Of a stretch of DNA of 23,028 bases, positions 12,789-20,279 are shown one piece after another. The number at the start of each line of letters is the position of its first letter. Positions within the stretch are counted from its first letter, which is position 1. The notes beneath the pieces are model-generated. The model was not told the DNA's origin and searched no databases. It saw only the letters and a program-made list of their open reading frames with translations. The DNA lies in IMG/VR virus record IMGVR_UViG_3300005043_000095, positions 1 to 23,028 of that record; one strand, written 5' to 3'. This stretch comes from a virus. The position numbers were made by a program, and so were the translations under genes.

Positions 12789-13823
12789 ATGGCTAAAGAG
12801 CACATTGACTACCCAGCTACATTTACTGAGTTTTACAGTGAACAAAATAAACTTGATGCGAAGCGTATTATTGATTGGCTTAACGAGAGTAAAACACGCA
12901 CTCAAGCGCATTTAGTAAAGCAAATATCGTATTCTGCAGGCTCGGTTAGTACGTTAATTAATGGTGTACACCCTAAAGATCCACAACCGGTAATTAATGT
13001 GATCATCCCTATTGTTGAAGATACTTCAAAGCCATTAGTTGCTGGCGAATTTGTACATACCAGTACCTATAACATTGTTCTTTCGGCATGCAAAAAAGCG
13101 AAAGACTCTGCGCGTTTTACTGTGGTAGCCGGTTCGCCTGGTGTAGGTAAAACATCGTCTTTGCTTGAGTATGTTAAAGAAGATCCTAACGCTATTTACA
13201 TGTGCGGCAGTGAAACCACAACAAGCAGTGTTGTGCTTGATGAATTAATGGAAGCGTTAAGCATTAAAGCGAGAGCAACCAACACTAAAAATAGCCGCCT
13301 TAAACTAATTATTGAAAAATTAGCTGGCTCTGGCCGGTTGATTATTTTAGATGAAGCGGATAAGTGCGCTAAGGATGCGTGCGACCCGTTAAGAACCATT
13401 TCAGACAAAACAGGCTGTGGCGTGGTGTTAGCGGGTAACCATCAGTTACGTGACAATATTATTGTGGGTAACAACCGCTACGATTTAATTAGTGACCGTG
13501 TTGTGTTCTGGCCTGCCGCCATAAACCATATAACACTTGAAGACTGCAGCCTGTTAATGCGCCCTTATTTTAACGATGACATGCTAGGTGATGACTTTGA
13601 TGTACTAGTGAAATACGCCTATGAGCTCACTAAAGGCAGCGCTAGAAAGCTGGTTGATTCACTTATTCCCAATGCGCTTGATGTATATAGAAACCAAAAA
13701 TCAACGAATGTTGACGCCGTTATTACCTGTAACTGGTTGAGAACTATTGGCAAGCAATTAATGGGTATCACTAACCCACCAATGATACCTCATAAACCTT
13801 GTGCAGTAGCCGTACCGGCATAA
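12789..13823 (+). CDS. B: Mu-like transposition protein B (AAA+ ATPase)
   Basis: In this 344-aa protein, residues 1-60 hold a HTH region (DAKRIIDWLNESKTRTQAHLVKQISYSAGSVSTLING). An AAA+ core follows, with Walker A GSPGVGKT (115-122) and Walker B LIILDEAD (184-191), then a sensor-1-like region (VVLAGNHQLRD). B binds target DNA in an ATP-dependent way, activates A and confers target immunity in Mu. SD GAAGGAA is close upstream, and the gene follows A by 36 bases. The length is slightly above the Mu B length of about 312 aa. Confidence 0.92.
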   Translation: MAKEHIDYPATFTEFYSEQNKLDAKRIIDWLNESKTRTQAHLVKQISYSAGSVSTLINGVHPKDPQPVINVIIPIVEDTSKPLVAGEFVHTSTYNIVLSACKKAKDSARFTVVAGSPGVGKTSSLLEYVKEDPNAIYMCGSETTTSSVVLDELMEALSIKARATNTKNSRLKLIIEKLAGSGRLIILDEADKCAKDACDPLRTISDKTGCGVVLAGNHQLRDNIIVGNNRYDLISDRVVFWPAAINHITLEDCSLLMRPYFNDDMLGDDFDVLVKYAYELTKGSARKLVDSLIPNALDVYRNQKSTNVDAVITCNWLRTIGKQLMGITNPPMIPHKPCAVAVPA

Positions 13824-13873
13824 CCAACTTTAACCCTTAACTTTAACGAACGACCATTAAAAAGGTAAATACG

Positions 13874-14569
13874 ATGACAGAACGAAATGAGATACAAGCA
13901 CCTAAAGGCTTTATTTTTAACGCACAAGGAGACTTGATTAAAGAAAGCAACTTAAGCCCGTTGCAACGAGAAGAAGACAGTTTATGTAAAACACTAATGC
14001 CTATGGCACAAGCATTACATGAGCAAATAGCCATTTTTAAATACCAGTCTATGCACTTGGTCGAGCAAGTATTAACGCGCTGTATGACCCAGCATAAGAT
14101 CCTTAAATTCAAAAAAATTAAGGGTAATGTGCAATTTACCTCTATTGACGGGTTACTCAAAGTAAAACGCCAAATTGATGATCGCATTGAAGCTAACTGC
14201 ATTAGCGAGGCTGCTCGCCAGTTTATTGCTCAATATCAAGCGGTAGTAAAGGAGGGTTCAAGCAAAGATGCAGAGCAATGGATTGAAACCACTTTTGAAA
14301 ATAAAAATGGCGGTTTAAGCGTGGCAAAAATATTTGAATTTATGAACAAGGATATTGACCACCCCCTCTACAGGCAAGCTGTTGATGCACTACGCAAGTC
14401 GTTATTTGTTTCAGGCACCAAGGCGTACTTGCGCTTTTATTTCCGCGAAACAACAGATGATGAATGGAAAACATTGCCCCTACAATTTTCAAGTGTTGAG
14501 GGCGTCAATCCAGATGAAGAAAAAACCAATGAAGAACAAAAAGAAGAAGCTGCACAAACGGCAGCGTAG
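13874..14569 (+). CDS. DUF3164 family Mu-like early protein
   Basis: This 231-aa protein matches the DUF3164 family found next to A and B in Mu-like phages. Typical parts are the N-terminal PKGFIFNAQGDLIKESNLSP, the middle TSIDGLLKVKRQIDDRIEAN and the end of the domain, RKSLFVSGTKAYLRFYFRE. It sits 50 bases after B with SD AGGTAA. The last 30 residues are Glu/Lys-rich and low complexity. The biochemical function is not established; in Mu the corresponding early gene lies in the semi-essential region. No catalytic motif was seen. Confidence 0.85.
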   Translation: MTERNEIQAPKGFIFNAQGDLIKESNLSPLQREEDSLCKTLMPMAQALHEQIAIFKYQSMHLVEQVLTRCMTQHKILKFKKIKGNVQFTSIDGLLKVKRQIDDRIEANCISEAARQFIAQYQAVVKEGSSKDAEQWIETTFENKNGGLSVAKIFEFMNKDIDHPLYRQAVDALRKSLFVSGTKAYLRFYFRETTDDEWKTLPLQFSSVEGVNPDEEKTNEEQKEEAAQTAA

Positions 14570-14627
14570 TTGGCAATGGCAACTAAAAAAAAGCGCTAAA
14601 CAAACTGAGTTAAACAATAATCAATCC

Positions 14628-14660
14628 GCCTTTAACGCTAATTTAACAGCCGTTAAAGGC
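14628..14660. repeat. 10-bp perfect inverted repeat upstream of HU gene
   Basis: GCCTTTAACG (14628-14637) and CGTTAAAGGC (14651-14660) are perfect complements around a 13-base loop, 34 bases before the HU start codon. No T-run follows, so it is less likely a terminator and more likely an mRNA structure or protein site. Confidence 0.6.
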
Positions 14661-14693
14661 ACTTTAAACCAAAACCTGAAGGGGTAAGTAAGA

Positions 14694-14969
14694 ATGAATA
14701 AATCTCAATTAATAGAAAAAATCGCACACGGTGCTGACATCACTAAAGCCGACGCTGGTAAAGCCTTAGATGCTTTTATTGAAGCAACCACTGAAGAGTT
14801 AAAGCAAGGTGGTGATGTGGCTTTAGTTGGCTTTGGCACTTTTAGTGTAAGTGACCGGGCTGCTCGTACTGGTCGTAATCCAAAAACGGGTGCAGCTATT
14901 GAAATAGCCGCAGCTAAAGTACCTAAATTTAAAGCAGGTAAAGGCTTAAAAGATGCCGTGAATACTTAG
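14694..14969 (+). CDS. HU-family nucleoid protein
   Basis: This 91-aa protein is full length and canonical: [11 protein letters not shown] at the N-terminus, [11 protein letters not shown] in the strand region, the DNA-intercalating arm with [12 protein letters not shown] (Pro about residue 63) and the [16 protein letters not shown] ending. HU bends DNA; Mu needs host HU (and IHF) to assemble the transpososome, so a phage copy would free the phage from host supply. It is co-directional with A, B and DUF3164 and lies in the middle of the early operon. SD GGGGTAAG is nine bases upstream. It has no extra domains. Confidence 0.95.
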   Translation: MNKSQLIEKIAHGADITKADAGKALDAFIEATTEELKQGGDVALVGFGTFSVSDRAARTGRNPKTGAAIEIAAAKVPKFKAGKGLKDAVNT

Positions 14970-14979
14970 CTTTACTGGT

Positions 14980-15000
14980 AATTAACAATTAACAATTAAC
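14980..15000 (+). repeat. Three tandem copies of AATTAAC
   Basis: AATTAAC is repeated three times without interruption, directly after the HU gene and before a hairpin. The word TAACAATTAAC also occurs at 9405-9415. The role is unknown; it may be chance in AT-rich DNA or a site for a bending protein. Confidence 0.5.
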
Positions 15001-15005
15001 TAATT

Positions 15006-15028
15006 AAGCCCCTTGCGTGAGGGGCTTT
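15006..15028 (+). terminator. Terminator-like hairpin after HU gene
   Basis: AAGCCCC (15006-15012) pairs with GGGGCTT (15021-15027) around an 8-base loop, followed by only TTA. It could be a partial terminator that lowers expression of the genes after HU. The SD (AGGA) of the next gene begins two bases later. Confidence 0.55.
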
Positions 15029-15040
15029 AGGAAAAAAAGA

Positions 15041-15664
15041 ATGAAACATTATTCAGAATTTGGCTTAACCCCATTGATGGCCGTGGTTGATATAGAAACA
15101 TTAGATACCGCTATAACTGCGGTTATTGCCTCCATTGGTTGTGTAGTAGTGAACGTTTTCACTGGTAAGGTAATAAGCGAGTTTTACGAGCGATGTGAAA
15201 TGATTCATCAACCGACAATTCAAGAGCGAACTAAGTCTCAAAGCACTATTGATTGGTGGGATGAGCAGGCTGAGGTTTCTTTGTTAGCTTATCAAGAAGT
15301 TTACGATAAAGGTCTAGAAAGAGATTCTTTATACAAGGTTCTACCTCGTTTTAATGACTTTTTAGTGATGTCATTTGATGGTGAGCGAGTACAACTTATG
15401 GGTAATGGCCCTGAGTTTGATAACGCTAAACTAGAGCATGCCATGCACCAATTTGGAATCAAGCCTGCTTGGGATCATGGTGCAAACCAAAGTCTACGAA
15501 CTACTGTATGGATGGGGCGCATGCTAGCGGGTGCTGACCCTAAATATGCACTGGAATTATCTGAAGGGGAAGTAAAGCACCATGCTTTACATGATGCTCG
15601 CCATGAAGCCCGATATCTATGTGCCATTTTTCAAGCATTGAACTTAAAAGAGGTAAAGGAATAA
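15041..15664 (+). CDS. DEDD-type 3'-5' exonuclease (Rv2179c-like)
   Basis: I start this at ATG 15041 (207 aa) because AGGA lies nine bases upstream; the GTG at 15017 would place the start inside the hairpin. Motifs of the DEDDh family are visible: DIETLDT with Asp17 and Glu19, GNGPEFDN with Asp127, and HHALHDARHEA with His180/181 and Asp185. The spacing and the WDHGANQSLRT stretch fit the Rv2179c-like 3'-5' exonuclease family common in phages. It would degrade RNA or DNA 3' ends in the cytoplasm; which substrate cannot be told. It is coupled by TAATG to a 38-codon gene. Confidence 0.82.
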   Translation: MKHYSEFGLTPLMAVVDIETLDTAITAVIASIGCVVVNVFTGKVISEFYERCEMIHQPTIQERTKSQSTIDWWDEQAEVSLLAYQEVYDKGLERDSLYKVLPRFNDFLVMSFDGERVQLMGNGPEFDNAKLEHAMHQFGIKPAWDHGANQSLRTTVWMGRMLAGADPKYALELSEGEVKHHALHDARHEARYLCAIFQALNLKEVKE

Positions 15665-15780
15665 TGACTAAGTTTTCTTATTTAACCCTTGCAGAAAAAC
15701 TTTGTATTGAACGTGTGGTCGATGGTGCAGATGTAATGAGTTTCACCCTGGCTACAAAAGGAAATTACAATGAAAATTAG
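15664..15780 (+). CDS. 38-aa small early protein
   Basis: ATG 15664 overlaps the exonuclease stop (TAATG), with AAAGGAA upstream. The frame ends TAG at 15780, overlapping the next gene by 11 bases. The product (MTKFSYLTLAEKLCIERVVD...) has one helix and no motif. The double overlap and SD support that it is translated. No family recognised. Confidence 0.55.
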   Translation: MTKFSYLTLAEKLCIERVVDGADVMSFTLATKGNYNEN

Positions 15781-16162
15781 ACGATTATTAAAAGCAGCTC
15801 AACATCAGTTAGACATGGATCAAGACGTTTATGTTGAAACGCTTGAATATCTTACGGGTAAATCAAGCAGTACATTGCTTGATTATGATGAATGTAAGAA
15901 GGTATTGGTTCATTTTGAATGCTTAGGGTATGAGCCACCTATTAGCCCAAGAGATAGGCAAATAAAGCGTATTCAATACCTTTGGATACGTTTAGCTGAA
16001 GAGAAAAAATTAGATAAGCCAGGCACACGTGCTATGCACAGTTTTTGCCGCAATTTCACTAAAAACGTTTCTGTTTATAATGCCAAACAAAGCCAATTAA
16101 GCGCATGTATTGAAGCGTTAAAAAACTGGTGTAACCGTGAACAGGTTGCTTTTGATGGGTAA
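15770..16162 (+). CDS. gemA: Mu gp16/GemA-like regulatory protein (DUF1018)
   Basis: This 130-aa protein has the Mu gp16 family pattern: IRRLLKAAQHQLDMDQDVYVETLEYLTGKSSSTLLDYDECKKVLVHFECLGYEP, followed by RQIKRIQYLWIRLAEEKKLDKPGTRAMHSFCRNFT and the closing helix ALKNWCNREQ. This corresponds to DUF1018, annotated as regulatory protein GemA in Mu-like phages, in the semi-essential region just before mor. SD AAAGGAAA precedes ATG 15770. It was reported in Mu to influence host gene expression and DNA topology; mechanism uncertain. Confidence 0.85.
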   Translation: MKIRRLLKAAQHQLDMDQDVYVETLEYLTGKSSSTLLDYDECKKVLVHFECLGYEPPISPRDRQIKRIQYLWIRLAEEKKLDKPGTRAMHSFCRNFTKNVSVYNAKQSQLSACIEALKNWCNREQVAFDG

Positions 16163-16574
16163 TTCATCAACAAGTAACCCTGTTGATTTACGGGCATTGC
16201 CAACGCGTACTAACTTACTGGCTCAACGTGTTGGCTTGCAACTCACTTATGCGTTTTTAAAGGCTCATTGGTTTGAAACCTTGTATATTCCACCGAATTT
16301 AGACTATTCAAATTTAGACAAGCGAGTGGGTAAAACTGTTGCTTTAGCCTTAATTGAATTATGGCCTAAACAGCACTTTACCCCACCAAAACCAGATAAG
16401 TTATTGCAAAAATGGCGTGATCATGAAATTGGTGCGAGTGAGTTATCAACCAAGGAGTTATGCAAAAAATATAATATTACTCGCCAACGATTAAGCCAAA
16501 TTAGAAAGGCATTAAAAGAGCCTAATACTCGCCAACAACAATTTGAAAATTTAACACTTGACCTAGAGCCATAA
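16155..16574 (+). CDS. mor: Mor-like middle transcription activator
   Basis: The frame can start at GTG 16137 or ATG 16155; I choose ATG 16155 (139 aa), overlapping the gp16-like gene by 8 bases. The C-terminal third has a helix-turn-helix (ELSTKELCKKYNITRQRLSQIRKALKE, about residues 92-120). The preceding ETLYIPPNLDYSNLDKRV matches the dimerisation part of Mor/C proteins ('GGE.IYIP'). The gene order gp16-like then Mor-like, just before a terminator and the lysis operon, is that of Mu. It should activate late promoters lacking a -35; the 18-bp boxes at 3010 and 16614 are the candidate sites. A separate C gene is not visible, so one activator may cover both middle and late steps. Confidence 0.75.
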   Translation: MGNSSTSNPVDLRALPTRTNLLAQRVGLQLTYAFLKAHWFETLYIPPNLDYSNLDKRVGKTVALALIELWPKQHFTPPKPDKLLQKWRDHEIGASELSTKELCKKYNITRQRLSQIRKALKEPNTRQQQFENLTLDLEP

Positions 16575-16578
16575 AATG

Positions 16579-16603
16579 GGCGAAGCTAATTAAGCGCTTC
16601 GCC
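16579..16603 (+). terminator. Hairpin at the end of the early/middle operon
   Basis: GGCGAAGC (16579-16586) pairs perfectly with GCTTCGCC (16596-16603) around a 9-base loop, starting 5 bases after the Mor-like stop. It is followed by TTACCCCCC rather than a T-run, so termination may be partial. Confidence 0.55.
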
Positions 16604-16613
16604 TTACCCCCCT

Positions 16614-16657
16614 GAAAACATTTGACGTATACCCCGCCAATTTAAACATTCCATACT
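16614..16657 (+). promoter_or_regulatory. Candidate late promoter for lysis/packaging operon (copy 2 of 18-bp box)
   Basis: GAAAACATTTGACGTATA at 16614-16631 repeats the box at 3010-3027, and CATACT (16652-16657) is at the same distance from it as the -10-like TACAGT in copy 1. It lies between the Mor-like gene and the lysis genes, where Mu has its late lysis promoter. A small hairpin (ATGGCA 16665-16670, TGCCAT 16674-16679) follows in the leader. Confidence 0.6.
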
Positions 16658-16703
16658 GCACCAAATGGCATTTTGCCATGAATTCTTTTCAAGGATGTGT
16701 TGT

Positions 16704-17189
16704 ATGGTGAAGTTTTATTATGGCCTTAAATCAAAAGAGCAAGCACTTGATTTAGCCACAGAAGTTTGCAATGGCTTAGGCAAAGAAAATGAGGTTGAAT
16801 CACAATTAATATTATTAGGCACTGCCTGTGCTGAAACAAAGCTAGGCACATATCCTGATAACACCCCAAAAACCCTTGGCGTTGGTCTTTGCCAGCATGA
16901 CCAAATAGGGTTAGACGACATAAAACAAGAGGGCGAGCAGCGTCATTTTGATATTATTAAAACGTTATGGGGGTATGATATTTTAGCGATTAAACTGGCT
17001 GATTTAGCACATGATCCTAAACTCTCTTTTATCTGCTGTCGCTTGTCTTATAAGCGAATTCCTGCACCAATCCCCAAAACCACCAAAGACAAAGCTGCCT
17101 ACTGGAAAAAATACTACAACACCGAAGCTGGCAAGGGCACTGAACAACATTACATTGATGCTGTTGATGAGTGCTTGGGAGTTAAGTAA
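16704..17189 (+). CDS. Putative lysozyme-like endolysin
   Basis: I use ATG 16704 (161 aa), which has AAGGA eight bases upstream, over the upstream in-frame ATG 16665 inside the leader hairpin. The middle (residues about 30-65: QLILLGTACAETKLGTYPDNTPKTLGVGLCQHDQIG) has the shape of a goose-type/SLT lysozyme active site: an Ala-Glu-Thr-x-x-Gly start with candidate catalytic Glu, then a G.G..Q segment. The C-terminal AYWKKYYNTEAGKGT is common in phage peptidoglycan-acting proteins. It heads the lysis operon and is followed directly by the holin. It has no signal peptide, so it would need the holin. The catalytic residue is inferred. Confidence 0.6.
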   Translation: MVKFYYGLKSKEQALDLATEVCNGLGKENEVESQLILLGTACAETKLGTYPDNTPKTLGVGLCQHDQIGLDDIKQEGEQRHFDIIKTLWGYDILAIKLADLAHDPKLSFICCRLSYKRIPAPIPKTTKDKAAYWKKYYNTEAGKGTEQHYIDAVDECLGVK

Positions 17190-17746
17190 TGGATATATTA
17201 AGCGTACTGAAAACCGTTGGTATTGGGCTTTTATCCTCAACGCCATTAGGCGTGGCAGCAATTCCTATTATTAATGCTTTTTTACCTGACGATAAGCAGT
17301 TAAGTGGCGACTCTTCAGGTGAAGAGGCAACCAAAGCCATTAATGATTTACCCCCGGAAGCAAGAAAACAACTCTCCCTGGCAAAAATCAATTTACAAGT
17401 AGAAGAAGAGCGCGGACAAACTAGCCGTTATGAGGCTATGTGCGCAGCAGACGGCCAAGAAACACGGGCAAAACTAGTGAATAAAGCAATGAATGCCTTA
17501 ATTGCTTTATCGCTCATTTTTGTGGCTGCAGTGGCTTGGGTTTATATAGAGAAAGGAGCACAAGCTGCTTTTAGTTATCAAATGGCAGCTGTGTTCATTA
17601 CGGTGTCAGGCACTTTTGCTTATGTGGTTAGGGCCTATATGGGTGACTTAAAAACCGAAACACAATCAAGACATAGTGTTGAAAGTGGTACACCATCAAA
17701 GCCAACAGGTATTGCCGGTATTATTAGCGCAATACAAGGAAAGTAA
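17189..17746 (+). CDS. Holin (3TM holin family)
   Basis: This 185-aa protein has an N-terminal hydrophobic/amphipathic helix (residues about 3-30, LSVLKTVGIGLLSSTPLGVAAIPIINAF), an acidic linker with a helical EERGQTSRYEAMCAADGQ, and two transmembrane helices (about 92-114, NALIALSLIFVAAVAWVYI; about 120-142, AFSYQMAAVFITVSGTFAYVVR). This matches the 'holin of 3TMs' family, with a polar tail. It shares one base with the upstream endolysin stop (TAATG). It should form the inner-membrane lesion that releases the endolysin. Confidence 0.75.
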   Translation: MDILSVLKTVGIGLLSSTPLGVAAIPIINAFLPDDKQLSGDSSGEEATKAINDLPPEARKQLSLAKINLQVEEERGQTSRYEAMCAADGQETRAKLVNKAMNALIALSLIFVAAVAWVYIEKGAQAAFSYQMAAVFITVSGTFAYVVRAYMGDLKTETQSRHSVESGTPSKPTGIAGIISAIQGK

Positions 17747-17749
17747 CGG

Positions 17750-18043
17750 ATGATTGATAAAAAACAACCTGCCATGAGTAGTGAAACCGCTCTGATTTTG
17801 CACGAGTTGGGGAAAATAACAGGGCAGTTAACGTCATTAGAAAAACATACCTGTGAATGGCGAGATGCACAATCAAAAACTAACCATGCCATTTTCAGGA
17901 AGCTTGATGAGCATGATGAACGCATTCGGTATAACGAAACCAGTATTGCCAAAAGAGCGGGTATTATATCGGCTGCAACAGGTGTTGGTGTGGCGTTAAT
18001 TGCTGAAGCGGTAAAGTTAGCGGTGAAAGCTAATGGCTCGTAA
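17750..18043 (+). CDS. Coiled-coil protein with C-terminal membrane helix (lysis/Mu gp25-like region)
   Basis: This 97-aa protein has an N-terminal two-thirds that is a charged coiled coil (ILHELGKITGQLTSLEKHTCEWRDAQ..., RKLDEHDERIRYNE), followed by one hydrophobic helix (about 70-90, AGIISAATGVGVALIAEAVKL) and a short basic tail. This layout resembles XhlA/DUF2730-type proteins found between holin and terminase genes in Mu-like phages, thought to assist lysis or membrane association. It starts 4 bases after the holin and overlaps the TerS gene by 11 bases. Function not shown. Confidence 0.6.
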   Translation: MIDKKQPAMSSETALILHELGKITGQLTSLEKHTCEWRDAQSKTNHAIFRKLDEHDERIRYNETSIAKRAGIISAATGVGVALIAEAVKLAVKANGS

Positions 18044-18530
18044 TCAAGAAAAACATGATGCGGTTCGCCGTGTTTTTATTTGTGACAGGCTTAGCCTTAA
18101 AGCCGCCGCTGAGTTACAAGGTGTTCCGCAAGCTACCGCTGCTCGCTGGAAAGTAAAAGCGAAACAAAAAGGGGACTGTTGGGATAAAGCAAAAAGTGCT
18201 TCACGCCTTGCGCAAGGCGGTATGGGTGACTTGTCTATTCAGGTGCTAGAAGATTTCACCCTTCAATATAGCTCATTAATGGACATATTAAGACACTCTA
18301 ATATGGAACCATTAGAAAAGGCGAGCATCTTAACAAAGCTTGCTGACAGTTATGTAAAAATAACCAAGGCTGCCGGGGGTGGTGACAATAAAATTGGTCG
18401 CTTAAGTGTCGCAATGGAGACGATAAGACTGCTTTCTGACTTTATGCGTGAACGCTATCCTCATCAGTTGGAGGCATTTACAATAGCGTTAGATCAATTT
18501 GCCCCTGAATTAAGTAAGCAGTTCAGTTAA
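18033..18530 (+). CDS. Terminase small subunit-like (DUF1804)
   Basis: This 165-aa protein starts with an N-terminal HTH (residues about 5-45: KHDAVRRVFICDRLSLKAAAELQGVPQATAARWKVKAK), followed by GDCWDKAKSASRLAQGG and a helical body (VLEDFTLQYSSLMDILRHS, LADSYVKITKA). The pattern matches DUF1804 proteins, the TerS-like partner encoded just before TerL in Mu-like phages. It would bind packaging sites and load the large subunit. The stop (TAA at 18530) directly abuts the ATG of TerL, and the start overlaps the previous gene by 11 bases. Confidence 0.8.
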   Translation: MARNQEKHDAVRRVFICDRLSLKAAAELQGVPQATAARWKVKAKQKGDCWDKAKSASRLAQGGMGDLSIQVLEDFTLQYSSLMDILRHSNMEPLEKASILTKLADSYVKITKAAGGGDNKIGRLSVAMETIRLLSDFMRERYPHQLEAFTIALDQFAPELSKQFS

Positions 18531-20279
18531 ATGGCTGACTTAAAAGAAAAGCAGTTCCTTGATGAAGTAGCCCAACTAACAGCAAAGCTACGACAAGAAA
18601 TAGACGCTAAAAAACAAAACCTAGACACCTCACCTACGGCAATAAGAAAACGCCGTAAGCGCGTACTTAGTGGTGATTTTGAGTTTTTTGTTTATGCTTA
18701 TTTTCCGCATCATATGTGGCTAGAAAAAGGTCAAAAGCCCAGCGAGTTTCAGGGGCGATTTTTCAAACGTTTCCCCCTGGCATTATTTAGTGAAGACCCT
18801 GTTAGAGATTGGTGGGCAGCTCCGCGCGGCGAGGGTAAATCAACATTACTCACTAAGTTAGGACCAATATTTGTTGCGGCTTTAGATTTACTACAGCGCC
18901 CTGGTGTTTGTGAAGAATTAGCGATTAAAAAAACTCCTGAAATTCATATTAACTATTTGATTGTTTTTGGCGCTGAAACACGTATGCCAGCCAAGCTGCT
19001 TGAAGTGGTTAAAACTGAATTAATTAACAACCCTCAATTACAGTTAGATTTTCCTGAAATATGTGGCAGTACCGGGCATTGGAAAATTGGCGAGTTTACG
19101 ACCAGTAACGGGGTGACCATGGAAAGCCGAGGTATTAACCAAGCGGTTCGTGGAACCTTTAGTGGTGCTAATAGACCACAGCTTTTATTAAGCGATGACA
19201 TTATTACCGACAGTGAGGCTAAATCATCAACCGAACGTGATAACCGTTGGGACACATTAGAAGCGGGTATTGATTATCTCGGCCCACCTGATGGTAGCGT
19301 TAAGTTTATGGCCGTTAATACCGTACTGCATCATGACGATCCTATTAGTCGTGCCAAGAACAGTCCTGGCCATACAGTCTTTCAATTTAAAGCATTGGTT
19401 GAAATGCCGCACAATATGGATTTGTGGCATCACTGTGAAGAGTTAATGCGTAATGATGATAAGCGTTACAAATTAGAAGTTGCCGCTCTTGATGGCTTTG
19501 CCAAGCTAAAAGACTACCCAAGCTATAAGTTTTGGATCAAAAACAAAAAGGCGATGAGTAAAGGCGCAGTGGTAAGTTGGCCTTGTGTACGTGATTTATA
19601 CACAATTATGTCACTGAGAGTTAAGAATTTAAAAGCCTTTAATAAAGAGATGCAAGGCATTCCACGTAGTGATGATGAGTTGCTGTTTGATAAGTTTGAA
19701 TTTTGGGTGAACCGATTACCTGAATGGAAAACTTATGGTGCTTGTGATCCCAGTATGGGTAAAGGTGAAAGTGCCGATCCTTCTGCATTAGTTGTTGGTC
19801 ATTACCACCCGTTATCTAAGAAGGGTCATATTGAGCATTGTGTACGCAAACGTAGACAACCGTCTGTGCTTTTGACTGATATGATTAAGCTTCAAAATGA
19901 ATTTAACCCTATCACATGGGGTTTTGAAAACAATAATGCTTTTGAATGGATGCGTAAATCTTTTGCCAATATGGCGCTTGATCAAAAGGTAATTATGCCT
20001 ACCACTGGTTGGACGGCCATAAAATCTCAGCAAGAATACATTGAGAGTTTAGAGCCATTTATTACTGACATAGACCCCAATATTTTATTCCATGCCCGGT
20101 GCCATGCATTAATTGAAGAAATGGGCACGTATCCCGACAAAGAAAGCCACCATCATTACGATGCGTTAGTTGCATTGCATTTATGGTGGGTAACGGCTGT
20201 AGCGCGTAGTGGTGGTATTCCATTAGCGCGTTCAGCTAACACTAGCGGCGGTGTTAATACCGCAGGATTTGGTCGATGA
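18531..20279 (+). CDS. Terminase large subunit (Mu gp28-like)
   Basis: This 582-aa protein has an N-terminal ATPase with Walker A APRGEGKST (97-105) and Walker B LLLSDDI (218-224). The C-terminal RNase-H-like nuclease carries Asp406 in GACDPSMGKG, Glu466 in GFENNNA and Asp544 in HYDALVALH. This is the motor and nuclease that cuts and packages phage DNA into the prohead. Mu gp28 is about 551 aa, so it is full length. It overlaps the portal gene by ATGA. It has no membrane segment. Confidence 0.9.
   Translation: MADLKEKQFLDEVAQLTAKLRQEIDAKKQNLDTSPTAIRKRRKRVLSGDFEFFVYAYFPHHMWLEKGQKPSEFQGRFFKRFPLALFSEDPVRDWWAAPRGEGKSTLLTKLGPIFVAALDLLQRPGVCEELAIKKTPEIHINYLIVFGAETRMPAKLLEVVKTELINNPQLQLDFPEICGSTGHWKIGEFTTSNGVTMESRGINQAVRGTFSGANRPQLLLSDDIITDSEAKSSTERDNRWDTLEAGIDYLGPPDGSVKFMAVNTVLHHDDPISRAKNSPGHTVFQFKALVEMPHNMDLWHHCEELMRNDDKRYKLEVAALDGFAKLKDYPSYKFWIKNKKAMSKGAVVSWPCVRDLYTIMSLRVKNLKAFNKEMQGIPRSDDELLFDKFEFWVNRLPEWKTYGACDPSMGKGESADPSALVVGHYHPLSKKGHIEHCVRKRRQPSVLLTDMIKLQNEFNPITWGFENNNAFEWMRKSFANMALDQKVIMPTTGWTAIKSQQEYIESLEPFITDIDPNILFHARCHALIEEMGTYPDKESHHHYDALVALHLWWVTAVARSGGIPLARSANTSGGVNTAGFGR

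Noticed and set aside
14355-14687. 110-aa plus frame overlapping the end of the DUF3164 gene
   Set aside because: Most of it is a shadow of DUF3164. The part after 14569 is Lys/Asn-rich low complexity with no SD at any internal ATG, and the 10-bp inverted repeat lies inside it.
14980-15000. CRISPR-like or iteron array
   Set aside because: Only three 7-bp units with no spacers; too small for a CRISPR array and no replication initiator gene nearby.
17004-17391. Several minus and alternative plus frames across the endolysin/holin junction
   Set aside because: They are shadows: the endolysin and holin frames have good starts, family features and a TAATG coupling.
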